DNA of 64,000 bases, taken from the NCBI GenBank assembly GCA_947179155.2, contig OX359286.1:16622413-16686412 (forward strand). Reading direction: 5' to 3'. The position numbers and the translations under genes were made by a program. Below are positions 45,018 to 58,157 of the stretch, piece by piece (position 1 is the stretch's first letter; every line of letters starts with the position of its first letter). This DNA is from Hedera helix. Taxonomy: Eukaryota; Streptophyta; Magnoliopsida; Apiales; Araliaceae. The notes under the pieces were generated by a model. It searched no databases, had not been told where the DNA came from, and saw only the letters and a program-made list of their open reading frames with translations.

Positions 45018-46752
45018 TTAAGGCATCAAAAGCATAAAGTATAGAAGCTGCTCACTTGCTGGGTCAAAAAGAGTGGGTATTCTTTCTAGAGTTAAATTGA
45101 TAAACCCTTCCAATAATTCATCTGCACTCATTCCCACAAGACACATTTTTCCTACTCTAGACCCAACGAATCTATCAGGCAATCGAGGATTTGGGTCTTC
45201 TATCCCTTCAAGCACAATTCTGATTACTAATCTTGATGGTGCTGATATTGCTTGAGGAGGTTCTATAGAAGTAGACATAGGTTCCCCGTCAGAGTATGGA
45301 TCTTCTGGCTTGACCATAACCTGAGGAGGTTCTTGATAGATGAGCAATTGCTTCCCCTCAACATTCTGATTATGTCTTCTATGACGTTGGTGATAATCTT
45401 TGTGATTTTTAAGGAATCATCAGACATGACTCCATAATCCTCTCGTCTTTTGCTCTTTAATTAGTTCTGACTTCTTTTTCGTTTTCTTCTTCACCATTCT
45501 TCTCAATTTTCTTCTCATCTTCTTTGGTTTTGGATCTTTATCCTTCATAATCATTTCTTCAACAATATGTGGCTTAGGTTCAGAAACATTATTATCCATT
45601 TATGCATCAACAACTTTTTGCACTTCTACGATCATAGTGCCCTCTACGATCAGTGCTTGTTCTGGAATTTTCTCTACGATTTATTCCTCAAGCTGTTCTC
45701 CATGATTTATAGAGCTTCTTCTCGATTTTTGTGTCCCCATCCTTTCTTTTTCTTCTAAATCTGAGATATTGGTGCAAGATCATTATTAGCTTTATCAGAA
45801 TCTAATGGAAAGCTTTTTGGTGTTTATTCTTCTGCTTTTTCTTGTATTCTTCTCTTCTTCTTTAGCGGTTCTTGTTTTGAATCTTATGGTGTGGTGGATC
45901 CTTGAGAATTATTTTCTTGTTTCTTGGATGTTCTCCTCTTGTATTGAGCTCTAGGAGGTTTCTGAATTTCACTGACAGTGTGCTCACAACTTTCAGACAT
46001 TTTGGAGCGATGCACTTCAATTGGATTTTTCTTCCAATTTTCAAACAATTTGGAGTAATCTTCTTGTTCACGTTCAAATTTTTTCCTTCAAATTTTCTCC
46101 TTCATCATCTGCAATCAACTTTTTCATTCTTTTCTTCAGAACTTGACTTAGAATTCTTCCATATAACATTTTGGGGGCTGGCTTGTTTTTTTTTTTTTTT
46201 TTTTGGAATTATCCTTCACCCATTTAGCTATTCACTTCATCAAAATTGAGCCAAAGTTGATTTCCACGTTGTTGACTATTATAGTCATGCTTTTCAGTTG
46301 CAGTTCACTGACCGAGTCGTGTGCTGAATCCTTGCATATAATATATTTCTCAATGATGTCAGCTAAGAACTCATATTCAGGGGGAAACTCTTTTTTCTTC
46401 ATCCCTTTAAGTTATGGATTCCTTTGATAGTTCATCAATAGCTTTCCCTATTCACCATTAACGTCTTCAAAAGACGTGACTCCTTTATTTACAAAATCCA
46501 TGTGATAGTTTAATTCTTCGATAGTAATCTTCATTGTGTGCCCCTTCACCTTCGTTATGAGAGTATCTTCTTTAATATTTGCATTAACATAGAGTTCTTT
46601 AACATATTTGGTGTAGATTTTGGTGTTAGTCTCTAGAATTTCTTTGAAACCCGCCTTTTGAATGAGAGTAAGAACTCTCTAAAATTCTTTTCTGAAGTAC
46701 CAAACTTCTCAAAACAGAGTTGATTTCTAGTAATGACTTGATATCTAGCCAT
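45018..46752 (-). pseudogene. extra ORF after pol of copia element D (SIRE env-like type)
   Basis: From an ATG at 46752 the minus strand reads ARYQVITRNQLCFEKFG, then breaks. Later pieces include FPPEYEFLADIIEKYI and LQLKSMTIIVNNVEINFG (about 46400-46250), a Lys-rich stretch (45862-46077), and an open end part DPNPRLPDRFVGSRVGKMC and LEGFINLTLERIPTLF (45018-45347). Position downstream of RNase H in a copia element and the plant-transposon-protein-like composition suit the additional ORF of SIRE/Maximus elements. Many frame changes; no function. Confidence 0.5.
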
Positions 46753-47299
46753 CTTTTCTTGAAATTAAATTGAAATGAATAATAAAGTGCTTAGTTATTT
46801 CTTGATTCAACGAGAATACAAATCCTAGAGCTTGATTGTAAGTAAAGTTCAAAATAAAATTTCAAAAGAACTTTTAAGATACTTCCCTATGTTTTGTGAA
46901 CACAAGACACGTGTCAGAAGTTAATTGGCCTCAGATACAGTTTTAACGCAGTAACTTAGATATGACTTTTCACGTGCTTGAAGAATGTCTTTTTACCTCC
47001 TAGTCGTATAGTAACTTTACAAAGGTTACCATGCGATTTGGGAGGATCAAAGATTACTTTACGAAGTGAGTGTGCCTTACGAATGTTAGAGCTTTCAACA
47101 GTTAATGGTTCTTCATACGATCAATTTATTTTTGTTCTATGAGCCCTCTCAAGCCATGATAGAAATTTTCCTGCACCGTTAGTGATCTCTAGAACATGGA
47201 TTCTAGGCTTGCAAATTTATCATGCCTAATTCACTAATCAATTTATTGAATCTAGATTCATCCAAGGGCTGCAAGTTAATTTTTAGTAAGTATAAAATG
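46753..47299 (-). other. spacer between pol and extra ORF of copia element D
   Basis: Non-coding. On the minus strand GATTCAATAAATTGATTAG and ATGATAAATTTGC near 47210-47250 correspond to the post-pol part of element A near 28990-29045, confirming that A and D are one family. Confidence 0.55.
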
Positions 47300-50200
47300 T
47301 TAAGAAATATTCCCATTATGTACATGATCTCTTATGAAATGATATATGATGTCTATATGCATAGTTCTAGAGTGCATGACAGGATTATGTGTTGTTGAAA
47401 TAGCACTAGTGTTATCACAGAATATAAGGACATATTTGAATTCAAACCCATAGTCAGCTAATTGGTTCTTCATCCACAGAATTTGAGCACAATAGCTATC
47501 AGCTGTAACATACTCAACTTTTGTAGTTGAAGTGGATATAGAGTTTTGCTTTTTGCTGAACCAAGAAACAAGTTTTTTTCCAATTATTTGACATGTCCCA
47601 CTTATGATTTTTCTGTCTATTTTACATCCTACAAAATCAGTATCTGAATAACTAATTAAATCAAAGGGAGACTCCTTGGGATACCATAACCCCAAACAAG
47701 GAGTCCCATTGAGATATCTAAAAATCCTTTTTACAACAGTTAAGTGAGATTCCTTAGGATTGGATTGAAGCCTAGCACAAATTCCAGTAGAGAATAATCT
47801 ATATGACTTACTAGTAGTTAAGTATAGGAGAGATCCAATCATACCTCTGTATTAAGTAGCAGCAATACTTTTACTTTGTTCATCCTTGTTAAGTTTGGTT
47901 GCATAAACCATAGGAGTTTTCATAGGAGTAAATGATTCTAAGCTATACTTCTTAAGAAAATCTTGATGTACTTAGCTTGACTTATGAAGATTCATTCAGT
48001 TTATTTAACTTGAAGTCTAAGGAAGAAGGTCAATTCTACTATCAAACTCATCTCAAATTTACTCAGCATCAACTTGGCAAACCTCTCACATAATTTTTCA
48101 TCAGTAGAACCAAAAATAATATCTACATAAATTTGAACTAACAAAGTTTTATCTTTATGCTTTTTAAGGAGAAAAGTTATGTTTACCATGCCTCTAATAA
48201 ATCCATTTTCAATTAAAAAGGTAGTAAGTGTCTCATATCATTCTCTAGGTGTTTGTTTTAATCCATACAATGCTTTATCCAATTTGGACACATGATTTGA
48301 TAGAGTTGAAATGACAAAACTTAGGGGTTGTTCTACAAAGACTTTTTTTTGGTAATTCACCATTTAGGAATGCACTTTTCACGTCTATTTGAAAAACTTT
48401 GAAGTTCATGTGGCTACGTATGCTAAAAACATCCTAATTACCTCCAGTCTTGCAACTAGTGAAAATGTTTCATCATTGTCGATACCTTCTTCTTATGAAT
48501 ATCCTTTGGCAACCAGCCTAGCTTGATTCCTAGTTATTATGCCAGCTTCATCCATCTAATTTTTGAATGCCCATTTAGTGCTAATGATAGGATTATTATC
48601 TTATCTTAGAACTAATCTCTATACTTTATTTCTTTTAAACTGGTTCAGTTCCTCTTGCATGGCCTCAATCTAGCTTGAATCTTCAACTACTTCCTTAATC
48701 CTATTTGGTTCCATTTGAGATAGAAAACTACGATAGAGACACTCATTTTGAGTGACTGACCTTGTTTTCACTCTAGCATTTGGATCACTAATGATTAGAT
48801 CCTGAGTGTGATCCTTTGTCCATCTTCCTTCTACAGGAATGTTAGTCCTTGTGCCTTCTTCTCTAAGCTCTTCAAAATTAGATTCTTGATTATCATCTTC
48901 ATTTATTTGTAAGATCTCTGCTTCGGGTGTTTCAGATTCTATGATCTCCATGCCTAGAATTACGATCAAGGGGTCTGGTTATAAGAATTTATCATCTATG
49001 ATTGTGTGACTTTCCTGTTGTACGATCGGAGAATTTTGTCCTATGATCTCGTCAGAGTGAACAGCTTCACTTGATTCGCCTCGATCACTTTCCTCAAAAG
49101 TGACATGAATAGGAATTTAATAGTTAATGATTTTTTGTTGAATACTCTATATGCCTTACTTTCCATAGAATATCCAAGGAAGATTCCTTCATCTTCTTTA
49201 GGTTGAAACTTGGTCAGGTACTTCTTTCCATTGTGTAGGATGATGTAGCACGTGCAGCCAAATGAATGGAAGTAACAGATGTTTGACTTTCTTCATTTCC
49301 ATAGCTCGTAGAGTGTTTTCTTATATAAAGGATGGATCAAGGATCTATTTTGTGTATAGTAGGCAGTGACGACTATTTTAGCTCAGAAGTATTCAGGAAG
49401 ATGTGTTGTTGTAAGAAGAGTTCTCCCTACTTCAATTAATGTTCTATTTCTTCTTTTTGCTACTCCATTTTGCTGTGGAGTTCTTGGGGTTGAGAAGTTA
49501 TGATTGACTCCATTTTCTTCACATAACTTGTTTATCTCAGAGTAATCGAATTTGTGACCATGATCACTTTTTATTGATTTGATTTTCTCATCATTTTCGT
49601 TCATGATTTGCTTGAAAAGCATGATAAGATGTGAGCTAGTTTTGCCTCTTTGTTTTTGAATGAACTTCTGGTTTGTTTCCCAAGTTGACAAGCTTTGTAA
49701 GGTCTTTCTTTGACAAATTCTAGTTTAGGCAATCCTTTCATTAGATCTTTGGAAGCTAATTTTGATATATTTTTGAAGTCCAAATAGGATAGCCTTCTAT
49801 GCCACAGCCAGCTGACATCATTTAGTGCTTTAGTGAAAAAACAAGCTGCTGCTGAGGAATTGAGCTTTAAAAGATTGATCACATAGACATTTCCTTCCCT
49901 TGATCTAGTTAGCTTCAAATAATTTGTTTTTAAGTCTCGAACTTGACATTGGTTATTGAGAAATTTAACTTGATGACCCTTATCACAGAGTTGGCTTATA
50001 CTTTACAGATTGTGCTTCAATCCCTCAACATATGCCACTTTATTGAAAGAGATGGCACCATTTCCAACTGATCCATAATATTTGGTTATGCTAGAATTAT
50101 TATCTCCAAATATTATTGCTGGTCCATCTTTATCTTTAAAATTAGATAGTAGTGTTTTGTTCCCAGTCATGTGCCTTGAGCATCCAGTGTCTAGATATCA

Positions 50201-50831
50201 TATTGATTTAGTGGACCTCGAACCTTGTAAGAATAATCATTATTCATTTTGGTACCCATACTTGTTTGGGTCCATCCTTGTTAGTTTCCTTTGGAACCTA
50301 AATCTTTCTGACTTTGGGTAAATAATATACAGGACAAAATATAGTTTTATGCTCAAATTCATAATGATTATAACATTTAGGATATTGCATGTAAGTATGG
50401 GTACGCGGATATCTTTTTACTTGAAACACATATGGATTATATCTTTTTTCTTTGTCGAATATTACTTTGCTTCCATACTACTCTACGATTTTGAGATTTC
50501 GTAGAGCAAAAATCAATTCTACGATTTAGACTAGGTTGGTTCATAAGGTTAGTTTTTACCTATCTTTACGATCCTTCGAGGTATGAACATAGACTTTGGT
50601 TTACTTTGTGATTTTAAAAATCCTAGACCAGTATGTGATCTATTATTCTTCAGAATAATCCTTTGATAGAACCCTGGACCTCTTCGTGTATTGATTCAAG
50701 TCAAGGGTTATATCATGCAATGCAGTTCTTAGATCATTAATATCAACATTAGGAGTGTTAAAATCAAATACCTCATTTATGTCTATTGTTCTAAGATCGA
50801 CAAATATACTGGAACTTTCATCTATAAACAT
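47300..50831 (-). pseudogene. copia element D pol: integrase, reverse transcriptase, RNase H, decayed
   Basis: Minus-strand blocks in the normal copia order. GAG-pre-integrase (49601-49918): WLWHRRLSYLDFKNISKL, with one Cys pair left. Integrase core (49383-49691): IKSDHGHKFDYSE and PQQNGVAKRRNRTL, where the catalytic Glu of the usual NGV-E is Lys. Integrase C-terminal linker (48670-48969): KTRSVTQNECLYRSFLSQME, typical of SIRE. Reverse transcriptase (48001-48189): VQIYVDIIFGST, with one Asp of YVDD missing. RNase H (47300-47842) is the longest open piece: SYSDTDFVGCK, STTKVEYVTADSYCAQ and FCDNTSAIS. Stops and frame changes separate the blocks. Confidence 0.85.
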
Positions 50832-50873
50832 CAGACATAGATTTGCTACTTGAGGTTCCTCATCATCATTTGA

Positions 50874-51965
50874 TTATTCACTTGTGCCTTTTTCAGAATC
50901 ATTCCATGAACCTTCTACAACGAAGCCTTTGCCTTTTTTATGTTGCTTCTTATAGCTCTTGAATTCTTTCTTAGAGTGAGGCTTTTTCTTATCCTTCTTC
51001 AACTCTTCTCTTAGAGGCTTGTTGTATTCAGTAATGATATGTCCTGATTTCTTGCAGTTGTAATAGAGATATTTTTCTTGATCTTTGTTGTCGCTTCCTT
51101 TGATGAGGTGATTCCACCTAGGCATTCTGCTGTAGTTCTTTTTCATGAATATCCTTAGTCTCGTTGCTAGGAGAGCAAAGTCATCATCATCACTTTCTTC
51201 ATTTTCCTCGTTAGATTCTTCTTTAGTATAAGGCTTTGGATAACGCTTTAGTAGCCTTAAGAGCTACACCTTTGTCTTTCTTCTTTCTTTTAGAGATTGT
51301 TTCTGCTATTTGATTTAGCTCTAGCTCATATGTAAGTAGATTTTCATAGAGCTTCTGAACATTCATTTCATATAGATTCTTGGATTCTCTGATTGTTGTT
51401 GTTTTTGCATCCCATTTACTTGGTAGTGCTTTCATAAATTTTATGTTAAGGTCTTTGTTGGGATAGACCTTACCATAACCTTTTAAGCTATTGAGGAGAA
51501 TGTTGAACCTTTCATAAGTTGCTATGATGTTCTCTCTAGGGACATGGTTGAACATTTCATATTGTTGTGTCAATAAAGATTGCTTGTTTTCCCTGACTTC
51601 TTCAGTGCCTTTATGCATTACAAGCAAAGCTTCCCAAACCTCTTTGGTTGTAGTGCAGTTCACCATAGTTTTAAAGAGTTCTTCTTCAAGTGCTATGAAC
51701 AGGATGTTCTTAGCCCTTTTATCTAGTTGCACCAACTTCTTTTCATTTTTAGTCCATCTGGTTCTATGTTTGACTACCATTTTATCTAGATCTTCAAGAG
51801 TTGGAGATATCTTGGTAGGTACATAGGGGCCATTTGTAACAGTACCGAACAACTAATTATAAATTGCATACGAACTTTCCAATTAACAAACTTATCTCTA
51901 TTAAGAATTGGTGGCTTATTTCCACCTCCAGGCTTAGAACTAATTTTGTTAAGTGCTATAGATCA
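50874..51965 (-). pseudogene. copia element D gag (UBN2-type), decayed
   Basis: The open piece 51223-51852 has TRWTKNEKKLVQLDKRAKNI, TTKEVWEALLVMHKGTEEV, QQYEMFNHVPRENIIATYER and FMKALPSKWDAK, the usual SIRE/copia gag (gag-polypeptide of LTR copia-type, UBN2). N-terminal residues NKPPILNRDKFVNWKVRMQF lie upstream in another frame (to about 51965). The zinc knuckle piece (50874-51146) reads YYNCKKSGHIITEYN: two of the expected Cys are Tyr, so it could not bind zinc normally. Confidence 0.85.
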
Positions 51966-52004
51966 ACTCAAGCTATAAAGCTATGTGTACAAGAGAATTG
52001 ACAA

Positions 52005-52015
52005 CTCTGATACCA
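52005..52015 (-). other. primer binding site of copia element D (tRNA-Met)
   Basis: On the minus strand TGGTATCAGAG follows the LTR end AAATAACA after two bases, as in the other copia copies. Confidence 0.85.
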
Positions 52016-52231
52016 GTTGTTATTTTCCAGAGGCACATAGAAGATCTAGAAAGGGGGTTGAATATATCTTTTTATAATTTCTTCGATTTATTTGATTGAA
52101 AAGTTAAATTATGATTTATAAATCAATATCAAATGAGCACAGTGAAAAATTCTTTGAAAACTCCCCCCTTTAAATGTATGACTTTATAACGAGTAGTTCT
52201 GATATTTGGAGCTTGAAAATTATAAGCAATC

Positions 52232-54537
52232 TGATAAGTGGTTTTTATACCTACGAATTGAATACACTTGAGCTTGATAAATTGCTTATCTTTAAGTATT
52301 TATGTTAGTTTCTATGTGTTTTTACGTGTTTGTTGTAACTTAGGTTGCAGAGTAAGTTTATGTGTTTTCTGTTCATTTACGCGTCTTTTTACCACATTAT
52401 TATAGGATGTGGTTTTCTATTACTTTTTATGTGTTTTATGTTGTTTTGTAGGTATTATAATAAGGGCTTGATAAATAAAGACTTGGATTGCCCAGTTTGT
52501 CTTTTCGGCGTGTTGTTTGCATAAAGGCCAGCTTTTGACATTGTTCCGGCCAGAATCTCTGCTTGTGCAAAACATGAAAGTTATAGAACTTCTTCTCAGC
52601 TTTCCGAAACATCTTGAATAATCTCAATTGGAGATCGGACGCAAAAGCTACACCAAAAATATGAAGAAATTACATAGCAGCTACTTCACGCCCAAGTTTG
52701 TCCTTCATCCTTTCTGATTGTGCAATTTTGTAAAACATCAAAGTTGTAGGTCTACGAATTTTCTTTCTAGAACATCTTGAATTACCTAAATCGGAGTTTG
52801 TATGAAGAAGTTACGGCCAGAATACGAAAGGACCAGAAAGCTGAAATTCTGCCATTTCTGACAAACTGCGCAGCTGCGCAGTTTTTGCACTATGGAGAGG
52901 CGCAGCTGCGCCATTTGCCAGACAGACCAAGATTTTGAGCAGCTGCGTTGTTTTTGCACTATGGTGAGGCGCAGCTGCGCCGTACGCCAGTCAAGCCGCG
53001 GACAGAGTGCTATAAAAGCCACTTTTTGTGCCCTAAAACATAACATAATCAGTTTCTTCCGAGGGGAGCGACTTGGGCGATTTTGGGAGGCCATTTTGGT
53101 GATTCCATGGAGCTTTCACATCAATGTGATGTTATGATTTAGGGAGTTTGTCTATATTTCTCTTCCTTTTGCCTCTCTATTTCATGTATTCTATTGTTGT
53201 TTGATTTTTGGAACAAGTTCTTCTATTTGTAGTTCTATTGTTCTATTGATAGTAGTACTTGTAGGTGTAATTGGATGATTTGTAATCCATGGGTGTAATA
53301 TCTATGTGTTTGTATTGAATCCATTACATGTTTTATTCATATTGAATCTTGTTATACTCATTTGCTATGTATGTGTGGATGTTGTATTACTTGTTTAGTA
53401 TAAACTAAACATTGAATCTAAGTATTGTGATGGAACCCAATAGGTTGTTCTAGTTGATTTCTCTCTCTTTGGTTGGCACCATATGGATTAGTTGTTGTAT
53501 TTGTGCTTTGTGGTTAATTTCTAGGTCGTGCATTTACTTAGTAGCCTATACGGAACTGAGAGAGGGAGTATAGTGTTTGACCCAAGTATGTTACACATGT
53601 TCGTGATTCCACATAGCGTTGGGATTATGATTTGTAGAAAGGATAGACATATACCGATCCACCATGTGCACCCTTTGAGAACCTGACCTTTAACTCTTGT
53701 TATTCTTAACTTGGGCGTTCCTTCCTGTTTCTATTGCCTTGTGTCGGATTTGGGTAGGATGTCGCTACATGACGCTCGAGAGAGGGATGTTAGTACCATA
53801 GAGAGTTCTCGGTTGACCATTCATCGGCTATGGCCATGTGAATGTGTTTTCATATTTTGCGCCTAACGCGTATTTGTCTGACCTAGTTATTAGTGTGGTA
53901 ACTCGTGCGGAACTGAGAAAGGGAGTACCAGTTTAGACCTAGATACAATGACACGTGTTCGTGATTCCACCTGGCGTTGGGATTATGATTCGTGAGTTAG
54001 GATAGAGATATACCAGCTCGCCTAGTGTAGCCAAGAGAGAATCTGTTCTTCAAATCCTTTTTAGTGTTGACTCTCATAGAGATATAGTGAGTTGCCTAGT
54101 TAGGGTGTTCCTTCCCGTTTCTGTTGCCCTTGGGTCAGATTTGGGTGGATTCGGGTATGGTGCAACGAGAGTTGGCCATATCTATTATAAAGAATTCTCG
54201 GTTGGCAATTCATCGTGACCGAATGGCCAAAGAGAGAGTTAGGAGACTTGAATGAACTATTGGGGGAAGTTACATACTTAGATTCACCTATATTTAATTG
54301 TTTTCATTAGCTAGTATTAGTTTAATTTCAAAACAATTAATCTTTCGTTTAAATAGGATTGAATTGGTTATAAGCTTGTGGTTGGCAATTCTTGTTACAT
54401 AATTCCTCGTGGGATCGATACTTTACTTTCATTATATTACTTGTTGATCGCGTATACTTGCGCGTTTTGTTCATTCAAACGAACTCGTTGAGGTCGGAAC
54501 TCATTAAATATAAAAACATAAAAACAGAATAAAAACA
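52232..54537 (+). mobile_element. solo LTR, copy 1 of an inverted pair (gypsy, Athila/Tat-like)
   Basis: Begins TGATAAGTGGTTTTTAT and ends AACAGAATAAAAACA. Its reverse-complement partner is 60157-62387. CAATC occurs on both sides (52227-52231 and 54536-54540), overlapping the terminal CA, so it is a likely target duplication. Features: GGCGCAGCTGCGCC-type words at 52868-52980, TATAAAAG at 53011-53018, an internal diverged duplication (53546-53838 and 53904-54228), and CCTCGTGGGATCGATACTTT near 54402, the same 3' landmark as the Athila LTR. No internal coding region. Confidence 0.8.
53011..53018 (+). promoter_or_regulatory. TATA box of solo LTR copy 1
   Basis: TATAAAAG in GTGCTATAAAAGCCAC, about 30 bases after the last GGCGCAGCTGCGCC word. 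The inverted partner has it at 61600-61607 on the minus strand. Confidence 0.7.
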
Positions 54538-54909
54538 ATCACAACCACAAGTAATTATAAGATAAAAAGTAATGACATAACAGGTTTTAAATGGTTCGGA
54601 GACGTAATAACTCCTACTCCACGAGTAGTAAATCCACTAAGGATATTGATTACTAGGATTAGCTACAACTGAACGACTAAGGTTCCTTCGAGTCACTCAG
54701 TCTTGGAACACCTGGACACTCAGTCACTTCGAGTCACTTAGTCTGGAAATTTCGGTCACTAAGATCTGGTCCACTCAGAACCACCATAACTTGGACACTT
54801 AGTTCATCCCACATAGGGTTTAATTCACTTAGAATCAGGCGAGTGACCTAGTCTCGTCTTTTTGCTTCTGTCGTTGATGATGTTGTGAGTTGCTGCTAAG
54901 TTAGCAATA

Positions 54910-57900
54910 TGTTAGCAAATTTATGGGCAACAACCTATTTGGATTTAATGATGACAAAACATGTTAATTATTGATATTTGACAAAAATACTTTAGTGGTT
55001 GATCTATGTATGTATGTATGCATGCATCTTAAAGTTGTAAATCGTAGAATAATCGTATGTAAAGTTATTTATTGTTTATGTTTAAAAAAAAAGAAAAATA
55101 AAAGAGAAATCTAACAAATCTGAAGGTATAAATATTTGTTACAATCTTGTACAGTCCTTATAAGGAACAATAATTGTAAAAGGACTTAGATGATTAAATT
55201 TATTAGATTGATCCATAACTGCAAAAGTAGACTAGGATTAGAGGATCAAAAAGATAAATTATGTATTGTTCCCCAAAAGAATGATGTAATGTAAAGAACA
55301 TTAGGGATCAAATATGTTAGGATGAATCCAAATACAGAGTATTATCAATAATGTAATAGATTAGGATTAAAGCACAAAACAACTGGGAAGAATATAAGAA
55401 ATTAAGACTAAAAGATACAGTCTACGATGGGAGAATGAAGAGATCGTAGAATGTGCTTGAAGTTTGTAAAGCCAAGTACAAAGTGTACAAAGACTGATCT
55501 CAAGACAAGATCACATAGCCATCACTAATCGTACTAAATCAAGATCGTATAGAAGTTGATGAATTGTATAGTGCAAACAGATCGTATTACAAGCAAAAGG
55601 AGAATCATATAAAAGTTTAAATCTTATAGCCAGGGTCTAAATCACAGGACATATAAAGGTTGAATAAGGATCCTTCAGGAAGAACCGTGAAAGTAAGTTG
55701 AAGATCGTAGTTTAAGAATTTGATCATATAACATCCACAATCGTAGAGCATAATGGAAGAAGAATATCGTGAAGTAAAGATCAAGAAGACTGAAGAATGC
55801 AGAACAAGGAAGACTTGTCAAGGACACTAAGAATAAAGCTAAACAGATCAAGTGAAGATCGTCTTGAGCCAAATAGGAGAAAATTATTGAACACAAGAAG
55901 TGAGCAAGAAAGGGAGTATGAGAACAAAGTAGAAGTCATCCCACAAGATCAATACAAAGGAAGAGTTTGTAGAATCTTGTCAAGTAGACTCATCACAACA
56001 AGTCAAAGACAAAAGTTCACAAAGACTTAACAGATTAATGTACTCAAGATCGTAGAATGAAGCTGAATTGTATATCCTCAGATTGTTGAGTAATAACTTT
56101 CATAAAGCTACTTCAAGACGCAGAGCTACATCAAGGATGAGATACAACAGTGCCTTAACTGTTAGAGCTCATGAAGCGAATGGTAGTGAAAAATAGACCC
56201 ATTATGACACATGATTGAGATGGTCCAACAGAAGAACTCTCCAATAAAAAATAGATAGTAATAACCTAGCAAATGAAGATAGATGCTGAATACTAAAGTT
56301 GACTCATAAGGAGGCATGAAAATGAACAACAACCACAATCATTAAAGAATACTGAGAAAAGAAATGGTGGATAGATAAATAGAAGATGGAAGTGCTCAAG
56401 TGAGTGGGAGTTATTTAATCATGAAGAAGAGAAAAATAAACAAAGCAAGGGTCAACTGAAAGTCACAAGTATTGAAACAAAAGGGACACCAAGTTGAGGG
56501 GGAGATAAGAAAGAAATGAGTTCTGAAGTACTCAGGAAGAGGACTAAATTGACTCAGCATAACAAAGAACAAATTTAAATATGATGATCTGAAGAAGTCA
56601 ATCTAGAAACGACAAAAAGAGAAGAACATAAAGTAAACTATAAAATCGTAAAGCAATGGGAGATTGCATTGCAAGTACTGAATTGTAGTGCAAGATCATA
56701 TTGTATTCAACTCATCTGAAATCAGAATCGTATTATGAAGACTTCATCGTATAAGGATGCAAATCGTATTGAAACTCTGATTATATTGTAAAGCCTCTAC
56801 TATAGAATTAGTCCATCATAAGATGTTAGAAGACTGACGATGAAGATATCTTAGCTTGAAGGGCTCGATGCAATCTTTATAGATGAAAATTGAATACTAC
56901 AAATCATAATGCTTATGCTTATATCTAATAGCTAGTTTGACATGGCAAAGTCAGTCACGTGGTTTCCTTATTTAGAACTCTGATAAGATGCCAAAGTAAA
57001 AAGTAAACTGACATGTGCAATACCCAACGAATAAACAATGTTATAAAAGTCTATATATGCTGAATGACGCGATAACTCAGAAACATAAAGCAAGCTGATG
57101 CCACAAAGAAATGTCCACCTCAAAGATTCAAAAATATTAGTGCAATAAAGGCATCGATGACTATCTCCCAACAAACAAATTACCAATGGACAAAACTCTC
57201 AATGAAAAAATTCTCACACTATAAAAGCTATAAACAAAACAGAAGAAAAAGGAAAGGGAGAAATAACAAGAACAGAGAGAAAGTAGAAGAAATGGAGTAT
57301 AGTATTGGTGAGGGATATTCAGGATATACATTTAGAAAACTCACCAAAAAGAGAGAGTAATAGATAAGGGGTGGTCAAAATAAGAACTAATGGAATGGGT
57401 CATACACTAAAGAAGTATAAGGATGAAAAGACCATTATACCTAAGACCATAGAGGGGGTCGATCTACTGTAGAGAAATACCATTAACCCAAAGTCACTCT
57501 ACGCTTTGGAGGATCGATACAAACACAGCTGCCAAGTTCATTTGATATGAGCTTAACGTTAACTTGGCAACACCCCTCAGCCAACAACAACTATAACAAC
57601 ATCAAAGTTGTTACTTAGTCCCAAGAAGGGAAGAAGATTAAATATCTTGAGGAGTAAATCGGTGCCACCCGTCTGATTCTTGAGTGAATCAGCCTCTGTT
57701 TGAGGGAAGAGGACTTAGTGTCCTGGAGATTTTATAAGAAATCTTTATCCATTTATCCACACTGGAATATCTCTGCTCAATGGAGTGGAAGAGAGGATAT
57801 AGGAGTAGTTCAGGCTCTGAACCTCTTAAAAATCACTGTGTTATCTATGACTCTTTACCCCTTAGTTTATACTTCATGTTTATGCCATGTATATTGTGGT

Positions 57901-58119
57901 TACTACTTTTCTTTGGTAAATTTATGGACAAAATTGTGTATTTGTATTTGAAATGATTAGAAAGGGGTTTATCAAATATGTTAATTTTCACTGCGTATAC
58001 AATCTTTTAATTATTTGATAAAAATGTTTTTAAGAATGAAAAGTTACACATTATTGTATAATGATCTATTTAAACCCTCTTTCTTCTACATCATATTGAT
58101 GTACCTCTGGGAAATAACA
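54910..58119 (+). mobile_element. 5' LTR B of a further SIRE-like copia element
   Basis: Starts TGTTAGCAAATTTATG and ends CCTCTGGGAAATAACA; 3210 bases without insertion. Collinear with LTR A: for example TTTGTTACAATCTTGTACAG near 55132, GCTTAACGTTAACTTGGCA near 57551 and CCCGTCTGATTCTTGAGTG near 57668. TATAAAAG lies near 57220. It shows the empty site for the solo LTR found in A. The start abuts the truncated LTR D in opposite orientation. Confidence 0.85.
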
Positions 58120-58157
58120 ATTAGTATCAGCGTGAGTTCTATAATGATATATAATTT
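58120..58157 (+). other. decayed primer site and interior stub of copia element B
   Basis: ATTAGTATCAGCGTGAGTTCT corresponds to AATTGGTATCAGAGCAAGTTCT after LTR A. The interior is cut off after about 38 bases by the Tekay-like LTR. Confidence 0.65.

Larger units (their letters stand above)
52018..54909 (-). mobile_element. 5' LTR of copia element D, truncated and split by a solo LTR
   Basis: Only the last ~585 bases of the LTR remain, in two pieces: 52018-52231 and 54538-54909. They carry the LTR end CCTCTGGAAAATAACA (minus strand) and U5 words such as CACTTAG and ACTAAGG. The upstream ~2.6 kb are missing; sequence changes abruptly to the start of LTR B at 54910. Confidence 0.75.
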
